From assembly GCA_021371875.1 (NCBI GenBank), contig JAJFVH010000120.1, positions 16,880-80,879 of the forward strand: a stretch of 64,000 nucleotides of DNA, given 5' to 3'. Shown here piece by piece: positions 28,601 through 35,236 of this stretch. This DNA is from Bacteroidales bacterium. GTDB taxonomy: Bacteria; Bacteroidota; Bacteroidia; Bacteroidales; Paludibacteraceae. The position numbers and the translations under genes are program-made. Numbering within the stretch: position 1 is the first letter of the stretch; the number at the start of each line of letters is the position of its first letter. Below the pieces are notes generated by a model. That model was not told the origin of the DNA and made no database searches. It worked only from the letters and a program-made list of their open reading frames with translations.

Positions 28601-28670
28601 TTATCTTCCTCGGGAAAGCAGTCATAGATAACATGATAAAACTGAGTAAAAATAAAATTTGTTTATTCAT
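25632..28670 (-). CDS. susC-like: SusC/RagA family TonB-dependent outer-membrane transporter
   Basis: A 1012-residue outer-membrane protein. It has a signal peptide, then a carboxypeptidase-like regulatory domain (GKVVEKGNIPLPGVSIKIE, about residues 23-110). A plug domain follows, with the RagA motif GVGSFYTSSNPLFVIDGIP and SIQVLKDASAAAIYGSRAFN. The rest is a 22-strand barrel ending in aromatic Phe (GGFQFSF). It imports oligosaccharides across the outer membrane using TonB energy and forms a pair with the SusD protein. It lies 132 bp downstream of the second GH43 gene on the same strand. Confidence 0.95.
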   Translation of the reverse strand: MNKQILFLLSFIMLSMTAFPRKINGKVVEKGNIPLPGVSIKIENNAGGTISDIDGNFELDVQDNSTLIFTYIGYSMQKILIGKRDYIKVELDPSSKLLDEVVAIGYSTVKKKDLTGAVSVVNMKDAINGSKNSITDVLQGRIAGVSVKTSAAPGDKGQIFMRGVGSFYTSSNPLFVIDGIPTDDSNSFNPNDIESIQVLKDASAAAIYGSRAFNGVIIVTTKQGKKGEKKIDFTYRTNNQIVQRPFEVMETEEWLKMHEAQYKNAYGAIYLKKMPIVKDSTVNTDWYKQALQIGTQNEYDFAISGSSKDQGFSYRASTNYLKQNGIVIGTDYSRFNARINTTWDSKWFKLSENLLFSNSQAGTAGGGGAWAQAAGLPPTLPVYDVNGNYALGDANSIKEMTGNSNLVAQRDKTFNMNKNYHVMASVSVEVPFTSWLKYRLNLGTDLNFNINNTQSKVLKTNLRDYDRSSISDLRGINENYLMEHLLEFNKTINNNSINALVGYTEQYFSYNTTNIVMNDVLVDQNGKYYFTLSNATSVNNTSQDIEINTLRSYLGRITYNYDQRYYFTGSLRTDGSSRFSIANRYGYFPSVSLAWRTSKEKFFNIPFIDDFKIRGSYGELGNQEIGNWLYSPYLQSNLIYMFGNNEKIDYSGKSDQTIVDQNIKWEQKISSNIGFDTYLFNNKLGITFDYYYNKNVDLLAYVSIPYYTGNTPANLDPYSKIMTNAGSVANSGFELSINYKEKFSKDFYSDITLNLSTVNNKVLALGGTNTYIPADVAFNVLTHTEVGRSIGEWYLLKSNGIYQVNDPDLNKITVLGKKAIPGDYKYIDMNGDGDINDQDRVFCGSPWPTMEYSLQWNLGYKAFDLSMFLYGNIGRKVYNSLEYSLTNTSSVDGNFKRGLFNVSWSPENPNNKYSLPRAGSSIISYTDRYLQDGSFLRFGNIQLGYDLNSINIIKKLNINKFRIYVSAENIFTITNYTGWNVDFKGSLPFLYGYDGNTYPVPLNIQGGFQFSF

Positions 28671-28802
28671 TGCGTGATAAATTTAAGATTAATTTATTTT
28701 GTGATTCCTGAACTATAATTTTAATTATAAACGATGAATATAAAAAAAACGTCCCAATGTAATTGACTTATATTTAAATATATTATCAATCTGAAAGGTA
28801 TC

Positions 28803-30761
28803 TTATTTAACAATTAATTTTTGATAATAATCTTTACCATTATCAATCAACTGAATTATATAAATACCTGTGGGTAGATTAGGATTTATAACACTATTCG
28901 CTTTATTTAATTTTATGTTATAAACTTCTTGACCAAGTTGGTTGAATATGTTAATTCTATCACCTATATTTAAAGAATTAATTTCTATTTTTAAATTTTC
29001 ACCTTTTGATAGCGGGTTAGGGAATATAGAAAGTGGGGATTCATAAACTGACTCAATTTTTGATGTGAAATTTCCATTTTCAATGATTTCAATTCCTGAA
29101 ATTATTGCATTTTTGTTTGCTGTAGTAAAATCAATTTTAATTTCACCTTGGTTCGTGCTTTTTACTATAAATTCTTTAATAATAGCTTTATTTGGACCAA
29201 CAGTTTCAAGTATTTTATAATTAGATAATATGGTTTGTTGATTTACAATTATATTATCACTGCATCCTTCTACCGCAAAAAGTTCATCTTGAAAATGAAA
29301 TCTAACCAGATAATTTTTATTTGCTTTTAATCTGTCAAAAAAATAAGAAAAAGAATTTCCATATCGTATAGTTTTATATACTTCAACGTCTGCAGGAAAT
29401 ATAACTCCAGTTGTATCCGGAGCTTTTTTTAGTGTCCAACAATTTCCTCCAGTATAATATAAATCGGGACTGAAAAATCTATACCCTTGAGTAGTGTTAC
29501 CCGAATTAACAGCATACTTAATAATTCCACCTTGAGCAAAATTAGTTGTTATAAATAGATTCCTTGAGACTTCACTTTCTGTAACTGTTGTATCTCCAAT
29601 TTGATACGCGATTATAGCTATTTTTCCAACCTGGCCAACACTAAATAATGTATCATTTTTTATTATCGCAGGGCCTTTTTCAATTCGAAAATTTACTTTA
29701 TTACCAGAAGAAGATTTTGCAGAAAGTTTCCAACTCAAAGAATCTTTTAGATTTAAATCTGGTATTGAATCAAAAGAAACAGTTTGCGTTATTCTATTAT
29801 TCGAAGAGGGATAAGGATTTGCTGAGTTTGATGGTCCAGCAGGGATGCTCCAAACTCCATTTTTAAAGTTTAAAGAGTCAATACACATGTCTCTAGCTCC
29901 ACAAGGAATATTGGGGGTTACATCTCTATGATAAATTAAATATAATTGAGTAGCATCAGGTGAAAATATTATAGATGCCCCTCCAACATTTGTTTGTCCA
30001 TTCTTTTCTTTTATTATAGGATTTGCATTATATTTTACCCATGGACCCTTAGGACTATGAGCCGTAGCATAACCTACTGAATAATGATCACACCACCCAT
30101 TACCTGAATAAAATAAAAAATATGTTCCATTTTTTTTTATTAAAAAAGGAGCTTCATTCGTAAGTTCTTTATCATCAAAAACCCAATCTTCTCTTTGACT
30201 TATTTCACTAAAACAAAAAGTATCATTTGAAATATTTGTAAAGTCATCACTAAGTTCAGCAACCCAAATACCATATCCTCCTACTCGAGCATAATAAAGA
30301 TATTCTTTCCCATCGTTATCTTTGAAATAGTGTGGATCTATAGCCCATTGTCCTTGATTTTCAGCATTAGTACGAAGAGATCCTTTATTTGAACCCCAAG
30401 CATAAAAAGGACCTTCGGGAGAACTACTTCTTGAAACGCAAAGTCCATAATCGGCAGCATAAAACATATAATAATAATCACCTTTTTTTATTACTTCAGG
30501 TGCCCAAAAATTATCAGTACCAAAATTGCCTTTACTTTTATTCAAGCACTCGTGGCCACTGTCCCAGTTGACTAAATCAGTTGACTTATAAACCCAAAAA
30601 CCAGCCCATGAATAATCAGTGCCATAGGCATAATACTGTCCATTTTCATAATAAATATATGGATCGGCCAAATTTTTCTTTACAGGATTAACATAGATTT
30701 GAGCTATTAAAAGGCAATAACTTGAAAAATTAAAAATAAAAAATAAAGAAAATCGTTTCAT
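28803..30761 (-). CDS. Secreted GH43 glycosidase with malectin-like domain and type IX sorting domain
   Basis: A 652-residue protein with a signal peptide (1-20). The GH43 propeller has catalytic Asp33 (NLADPYIYYENGQYYAYGT, general base), Asp142 (WAIDPHYFKD) and Glu203 (ELTNEAPFLI, general acid). An Ig-like strand region comes next. A malectin-like carbohydrate-binding domain spans about 405-565 and includes GYRFFSPDLYYTGGNCW. The C-terminal sorting domain includes SIFPNPLSKGENLKIEI and LPTGIYIIQLIDNGKDYYQK. It should act on the cell surface on arabinoxylan-type chains before import through the SusCD pair. It differs from the first GH43 gene in both length and domain content, so the two are not recent duplicates. 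Confidence 0.88.
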   Translation of the reverse strand: MKRFSLFFIFNFSSYCLLIAQIYVNPVKKNLADPYIYYENGQYYAYGTDYSWAGFWVYKSTDLVNWDSGHECLNKSKGNFGTDNFWAPEVIKKGDYYYMFYAADYGLCVSRSSSPEGPFYAWGSNKGSLRTNAENQGQWAIDPHYFKDNDGKEYLYYARVGGYGIWVAELSDDFTNISNDTFCFSEISQREDWVFDDKELTNEAPFLIKKNGTYFLFYSGNGWCDHYSVGYATAHSPKGPWVKYNANPIIKEKNGQTNVGGASIIFSPDATQLYLIYHRDVTPNIPCGARDMCIDSLNFKNGVWSIPAGPSNSANPYPSSNNRITQTVSFDSIPDLNLKDSLSWKLSAKSSSGNKVNFRIEKGPAIIKNDTLFSVGQVGKIAIIAYQIGDTTVTESEVSRNLFITTNFAQGGIIKYAVNSGNTTQGYRFFSPDLYYTGGNCWTLKKAPDTTGVIFPADVEVYKTIRYGNSFSYFFDRLKANKNYLVRFHFQDELFAVEGCSDNIIVNQQTILSNYKILETVGPNKAIIKEFIVKSTNQGEIKIDFTTANKNAIISGIEIIENGNFTSKIESVYESPLSIFPNPLSKGENLKIEINSLNIGDRINIFNQLGQEVYNIKLNKANSVINPNLPTGIYIIQLIDNGKDYYQKLIVK

Positions 30762-30778
30762 AAAAAAATTATTTTACA

Positions 30779-30786
30779 CAAAGATA
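30779..30786 (-). promoter_or_regulatory. Putative -7 promoter box of the GH43-susC-susD unit
   Basis: On the minus strand this is TATCTTTG, a full match to the Bacteroidota -7 consensus TAnnTTTG, about 18 bp upstream of the GH43 start codon. I see only a weak -33 partner (an ATTGG near 30811), so the call is tentative. Confidence 0.4.
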
Positions 30787-30965
30787 TATATTTGATTGAA
30801 TATACACCTTCCAATAAATTAGTTTGAAAAAAAATAGAACCAAATCAGATTTATGAGGTTTAGCTTTCAAATTTCTCAATAAAAATATAATATTTAGATT
30901 TGATATGGAACAAATATATGTATTCATGTAATATTTATGAGATTGTTGCTTGATTTATCAGCCAT

Positions 30966-31153
30966 TTACTCACCGCCTCCAAACTTTACTTTAAGAGCCT
31001 TAATTTCATCACTAACTTTTCAATCAAGAATCTTTGTGTAATGCTGTGTAGTATGCAGATTTTTATGTCTGAGCATTTTAGATACACTTTCAATAGGAAC
31101 GCCATTGGTGAGCGTAACTGTTGTGGCAAAAATATGCCTAGCAATGTGAAAAC
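30966..31153 (-). pseudogene. Remnant of a tyrosine recombinase (C-terminal catalytic end)
   Basis: The minus strand reads FHIARHIFATTVTLTNGVPI, then SVSKMLRHKNLHTTQHYTKI, the hallmark end of a Bacteroidota tyrosine integrase. The HxxRH box and the catalytic Tyr in QHYTK are present. An in-frame TGA follows ILD, after which the frame continues KVSDEIKALKVKFGGGE to a stop at 30966. No start codon and no N-terminal or core domain exist upstream, so only the last sixty or so codons survive. It marks the left side of the accessory island. Confidence 0.8.
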
Positions 31154-31196
31154 TTTATGAGTTTTTAATTGTTTTTTTTCTCAAAATTTAGTGCAG

Positions 31197-31230
31197 GGTG
31201 CAAGCGTTTCTATATATAGAAACTTGCACC
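31197..31230. repeat. 34-bp near-perfect palindrome
   Basis: GGTGCAAG at 31197-31204 and CTTGCACC at 31223-31230 enclose GTTTCTATATATAGAAA, itself nearly self-complementary; one extra C breaks the symmetry. It lies just upstream of the insertion sequence and 44 bp from the integrase remnant. It could be a recombination site, an operator or a terminator; no T run follows. Confidence 0.5.
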
Positions 31231-31361
31231 TTGAACAATGTATAAATATTTCAAAATATGGTACTTGTATATTTCAAATTATTTATGTATATTTAAACCT
31301 GAAAGTTTAGCAGACAAGTGTAAGTCATTGACAGACAAAAAGCGTTCTTTTTATTATATTT

Positions 31362-32342
31362 ACCCGTAGTGCATTTATAAAAAAGCAATAAAAAAAGTTG
31401 TTCATTTCGGAAAAAATCCGTATATTTGTTTGACTACCAATCAATTAAATATAATGAACAACTTTAATACAAAGTACGAGAAAATTCTCGATATATTAAA
31501 ACAATTTGAGACAAAAAGTAACTTTCTGAATCAAATTCGTCGTCCACGTTTGAGCGATATTGAACTAATTGCTGTTGATTTGACAGCAGAGTCTTTAAGT
31601 ATAGATTCTGAATATCAATTATTTAGAGTTTTGCCAAGCTCACTAAGTTCACGCATTGAACGAAGTGTATATAATCGTCGGAGACGAAAATTATTTTTTA
31701 TTAAAGAGCGAATCCGCAAAGCGATGTCGGATAAACTGACCGGAACTGAAAATTATTTTATAGTTGACAGTATGCCATTGGAAATATGTAAGTTATCTCG
31801 ATCTTCCAGAACAACAATCTGTAAAGAAGATTACTTAACCAGCCCGTCCAAAGGATATTGTGCCAGTCAGAAATTGCATTTTTATGGCTACAAATTACAT
31901 GCTGTATGTAGCGCTAGTGGCGTTTTCTCAAACTTTGAGCTGACCCAAGCTGCTGTACATGACATACATTATTTGAAAAACATAAAAACCAATCTTTCTT
32001 CTTGTGTTTTAATAGGAGACAAAGGCTACTTAAGTGCTGATTATCAATTAGATTTATTCACCTCTAATAATATAAAATTGGAAGTGCCAATGCGCGTTAA
32101 TCAACACGATTATGAAAAACAACCTTATCTGTTTAGAAAAACAAGAAAACGTATTGAAACGCTCTTTTCTCAACTTTGTGACCAGTTCTTGATTCGTCGA
32201 AACTACGCTAAGTCTTTTGACGGATACAAAAACAGAATTTTATCTAAAATCACTGCTTTGACAGTTATTCAAATGATAAACAAACTTTTAAATAGAAATA
32301 TAAACAACATTAAATCTCTTGTAGTCTAAATGCACTACGGGT
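31362..32342 (+). mobile_element. IS982-family insertion sequence, complete, with inverted repeats and target duplication
   Basis: The ends are perfect 16-bp inverted repeats, ACCCGTAGTGCATTTA at 31362-31377 and its reverse complement at 32327-32342. Directly outside both ends is the same 7-bp sequence TATATTT (31355-31361 and 32343-32349), a target-site duplication. The 981-bp element carries one transposase gene and its right inverted repeat overlaps the transposase stop. Intact ends and target duplication point to a fairly recent insertion. Confidence 0.93.
31454..32329 (+). CDS. IS982-family transposase
   Basis: A 291-residue DDE transposase when started at ATG 31454. An in-frame TTG at 31430 would add eight residues but is a poorer choice. 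The N-terminal part includes RPRLSDIELIAVDLTAESL. The catalytic core has Asp in FIVDSMPLEICK, Asp in LIGDKGYLSADYQ and the final Glu in RIETLFSQLCDQFL. The length and motif order are normal for the family, so the protein should be active. It cuts and moves the element whose inverted repeats flank it. Confidence 0.9.
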   Translation: MNNFNTKYEKILDILKQFETKSNFLNQIRRPRLSDIELIAVDLTAESLSIDSEYQLFRVLPSSLSSRIERSVYNRRRRKLFFIKERIRKAMSDKLTGTENYFIVDSMPLEICKLSRSSRTTICKEDYLTSPSKGYCASQKLHFYGYKLHAVCSASGVFSNFELTQAAVHDIHYLKNIKTNLSSCVLIGDKGYLSADYQLDLFTSNNIKLEVPMRVNQHDYEKQPYLFRKTRKRIETLFSQLCDQFLIRRNYAKSFDGYKNRILSKITALTVIQMINKLLNRNINNIKSLVV

Positions 32343-32803
32343 TATATTTCCTAATTCGTACCCAAATTAATGGCAGTAAATCTAAATTATTGCCAATTTA
32401 TAGAGTTTGATAGATCAAAAAAATATCACATTCAAAATTATCACAATAAGGAAAGTTGATAAAATAAAAGTTTACCTGATACTATCTATAAAATTAGAAA
32501 ATTCGCTATTTTAAATAAAAAAAATAGATAGATTATTTGCGATGAGTACCGTCAATCGGTATTTATTGCAAGAAATTACTTCTATCAAATGAAAAATTAA
32601 ACAAACAAGTATTAGAGCTGCAATAATAACCTGAAATTAACAAAGTGCAATTTGTCCTCCATGTCCCCATTGTCTACTTCAAAATAAAACAATCTTTTAA
32701 TATATTTTGACTGCTATAATATCCGAAAACCGGTAATTATCGCAGCCATTATAATAATTCGTTTTAAAGGAATTGACATGTTTTGTCCGATATTTTGCTC
32801 CAT
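32343..32803. other. 460-bp intergenic stretch without a recognisable gene
   Basis: AT-rich DNA between the insertion sequence and the stop of the Fic gene. A segment at about 32651-32690 (CCTCCATGTCCCCATTGTC) resembles one at about 34788-34840 on the other side of the Fic gene. Otherwise I see no open frame, RNA or clear terminator. Confidence 0.4.
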
Positions 32804-34345
32804 TTACTTAATATTTCCTTTTTCCAATGCTGTAGGAATCAAAGATGCTATAAACAACGTAAAATCCTTTATATCTCCATGCACACTTGCTTTTTCAAGA
32901 GAAGCCATATATTCAGCCCTTCTCTCAACCGGTACAATTGTCCAGTCATAACCACCCGATATAAGTTGCGTATTCATTAAAAAGCGGGCAATACGTCCGT
33001 TACCGTCCATATATGGATGGATATACACAAAAAAGAAATGTCCCAACACCGCACGAACACTTGCTTCCGGTTCATTCTTTAATAGGTCAAACAAAACAGG
33101 CATGGCATCCCTTAAAGCTTCTGTATTCAAAGGTGTGTGCAAGGATCCGCGGATATATACCTGCTGAGTCCGGTAACCTGCTAAATCTGTCGCTTTTAGG
33201 ATTCTAGCCACAACACTTGGAGCAAACAATTCCCGGTACCAAGCTCTATGGTCATTATCTACCACTTCACCCGCTGTTTCACCGTTCATAATTTTCACGA
33301 TACTTTCTTTTACAGCTTGGAATGCCTGCCAATATCCTCGGGCGGCCATTGCATTTTTTTGCTCCATATCAGTTGCTACGCTTTCAGGTTCCCAATTGCC
33401 GCTCCTTACTTTCTCTATTAAATCGTTGGTCACTTGATAACCCTCTATTGATAACGAGTTGTAAGCATCCAGTTTATATTGCTCGTCTATTTGCTTCATA
33501 CAAGCGTCAATATCAGTATTAACGTTGATAGATTGTGGAAAATTGGCTATCACCACCTCACGCATAGCACTCCACATAAGCTTCAACCTCACAACATAAG
33601 GAGATGCAGCACGTGTAAAAGCAATGTTGGTTTCATCTGTAAAAGGATCTTCTTCCCGGATATCATACCCTAAACTTTTCATCGTATTTATAATCTCATC
33701 AGCAAAGGCTGTGTTTCCGATATTGCGAAACGCACCGGCAAGTCTTCCTGCCTTTGTCGTCTGCCCTTTGTCAATTAGATTGCGTAAAATATCTGAAACA
33801 TCCGGCACCAACGACAAACAGGTTCGGGCCGTTATACTATCAAGCCGGAAAGAATCAGGACTACTCTCAATCAATGCATCGGCCAAACTATATAAATTCA
33901 ACCCGAATTGTGCTTCTTTATAAACCGGATTGGCAATACTGGTTTTAATATCCAGTAAAGAAGTATTATGCAACAATCGAATGATATTGTTTGAACCTTT
34001 CGGAGAACGAATAATAGTCTGTGCCGGCACAGTTCTGTTACCGCTGTACAACGACAATGATTGATCTGGGCTTAAGCACCAATCATCATTAAATCTTGCT
34101 TTGGAATATTCAGCAATAAATTGCCAATAAGAAGTATACCAACTTGTACTATCTCCGGGTGTACTATCAGGGCGCGAAGAAATATACCAGCCTTTCATCA
34201 CTTCCTGAAGAAATCCATTTTCAACCAGTCGAACGATATGAATCCTCGATAAATCCGATGAGCGAATAATAGTATGACTATTCCCTTGCTGAAGTTTCTG
34301 CAATTCCTGCAGTGAATCCGCTAATTTTTCTTGTACTGTTGCCAT
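32804..34345 (-). CDS. Fic-domain protein with N-terminal AbiEi-like wing-helix region
   Basis: A 513-residue cytoplasmic protein. The N-terminal sixty residues (SSDLSRIHIVRLVENGFLQE and GWYI) look like the winged-helix start of AbiEi-type regulators. A helical middle part follows, then the Fic core with His443-Pro-Tyr-Met-Asp-Gly-Asn449-Gly-Arg451. An inhibitory-helix motif (S/T)xxxE(G/N) is seen at Ser297-Leu-Ser-Ile-Glu301-Gly302, which would place it in class II with the inhibitory helix ahead of the Fic core. Fic enzymes transfer AMP or other nucleotides onto Ser, Thr or Tyr of target proteins. With mobile and defence genes around it, a role in toxicity or phage response is possible but unproven. 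Confidence 0.88.
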   Translation of the reverse strand: MATVQEKLADSLQELQKLQQGNSHTIIRSSDLSRIHIVRLVENGFLQEVMKGWYISSRPDSTPGDSTSWYTSYWQFIAEYSKARFNDDWCLSPDQSLSLYSGNRTVPAQTIIRSPKGSNNIIRLLHNTSLLDIKTSIANPVYKEAQFGLNLYSLADALIESSPDSFRLDSITARTCLSLVPDVSDILRNLIDKGQTTKAGRLAGAFRNIGNTAFADEIINTMKSLGYDIREEDPFTDETNIAFTRAASPYVVRLKLMWSAMREVVIANFPQSINVNTDIDACMKQIDEQYKLDAYNSLSIEGYQVTNDLIEKVRSGNWEPESVATDMEQKNAMAARGYWQAFQAVKESIVKIMNGETAGEVVDNDHRAWYRELFAPSVVARILKATDLAGYRTQQVYIRGSLHTPLNTEALRDAMPVLFDLLKNEPEASVRAVLGHFFFVYIHPYMDGNGRIARFLMNTQLISGGYDWTIVPVERRAEYMASLEKASVHGDIKDFTLFIASLIPTALEKGNIK

Positions 34346-34417
34346 AATAATTTCTATTTTAAACTACTCCTATAATCCCTGCTTCAAACATGTTTACTTA
34401 TCAGTTTAAAGCTTTGA

Positions 34418-34487
34418 GCACTTGTTAGTATTTCATGTCGTGCACCTGTTAGTTTCTCAAACCGTGCACTTATTAGTATTTCATGCA
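34418..34487. repeat. Three imperfect 24-bp tandem repeats
   Basis: Units begin at 34418, 34442 and 34466 with a GCAC(T/C)TGTTAGT-like core (GCACTTATTAGT in the third) and an A/T-rich tail. They lie in the leader of the Fic gene, about 75 bp upstream of its start codon. The number and similarity are too low for a CRISPR array; operators for a repressor are possible. Confidence 0.5.
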
Positions 34488-34939
34488 AAAATAATACATT
34501 TAATTCAATTGTACAACTACTTGCAGAAATACAAATTACAATATAATCTGTTTTACAAATGAATAATTAGCTATTTACTGAGTATATATAATAGATTACT
34601 ATTAGTTTCTTATAAGTAAAAACGATTGATAAACTATCAATAGTCTTGAATTTAATTTGAAAAAAGGACGGAATAATTACCTCGACGTAAAAGAACGTAC
34701 CGCCAAAAAGGATTATTGTGTGATCGGGCATGCGTAAAATCTATTTGTAAACCTCGACGAATTCTGTCAAGGTTTGCAAATACAAATTAACCTCCTCACT
34801 TTGTCCCCATGTCTCAATTGTCGCCTCCAAAAAAAAAATAAAAATACATTATGAAATTTTACAAACAAGAAACATTTAATAAAATCATAGAAATGTGAAA
34901 AGGATTTTGTAGTTTTGTATGTTTAAATTTATTAACTAT
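34488..34939. other. Non-coding stretch between the Fic leader and the methylase remnant
   Basis: AT-rich DNA with one short imperfect inverted repeat, TTTGTAAACCT and AGGTTTGCAAA, around 34744-34780. A 26-codon open stretch near 34650-34735 reads LKKGRNNYLDVKERTAKKDY and may be a gene fossil, but I cannot assign it. Nothing else is visible. Confidence 0.35.
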
Positions 34940-35196
34940 AAATCAATTAGAAGAGCTAATAGACAAACTTAAAAACTGGTTAATGCGAACCTATCAAAAG
35001 TTTATAGCAGAACTTGGCAAGAAAAAAGTAAAACTCACCCTCGCTCAAAGCCGAATGGGAAGAGTTCTTTTCAACGGAAAAAGCAAAAGCCCTATAAATT
35101 AAAAAGTAAATAGACGATACCGACAAGGAAATTGAGAGAATAGTGTATGCCCTCTATGACTTGACGGAAGAAGAAGTGAAGATTGTGGAGGGGTGA
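34940..35196 (+). pseudogene. Remnant of a restriction-modification DNA methylase (C-terminal end)
   Basis: The sequence NQLEELIDKLKNWL, then FIAELGKKKVKLTLAQ, then (after a frameshift near 35050) AEWEEFFSTEKAKAL and TDKEIERIVYALYDLTEEEV with a final KIVEG is the typical tail of type IIG/Eco57I-like methylase-specificity proteins. One frameshift and two in-frame stops (near 35095 and 35107) disable it. No catalytic methylase motifs remain upstream. It sits only 40 bp ahead of the Qat operon, so one defence gene seems to have been replaced by another. Confidence 0.7.
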
Positions 35197-35236
35197 GTGA
35201 AACTTGGTTGATAAATGAATTCAAATATAAATATAT

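Noticed and set aside
1-30761. Pectin methylesterase as the methanol source
   Set aside because: No such enzyme is visible in this window, so the methanol source remains open.
34418-34487. Possible CRISPR array
   Set aside because: Only three imperfect 24-bp units directly joined, without spacers or cas genes nearby.
34650-34735. Gene fossil with NYLDVKERTAKKDY
   Set aside because: Looks protein-like for about 26 codons but cannot be linked to any family or to a start.
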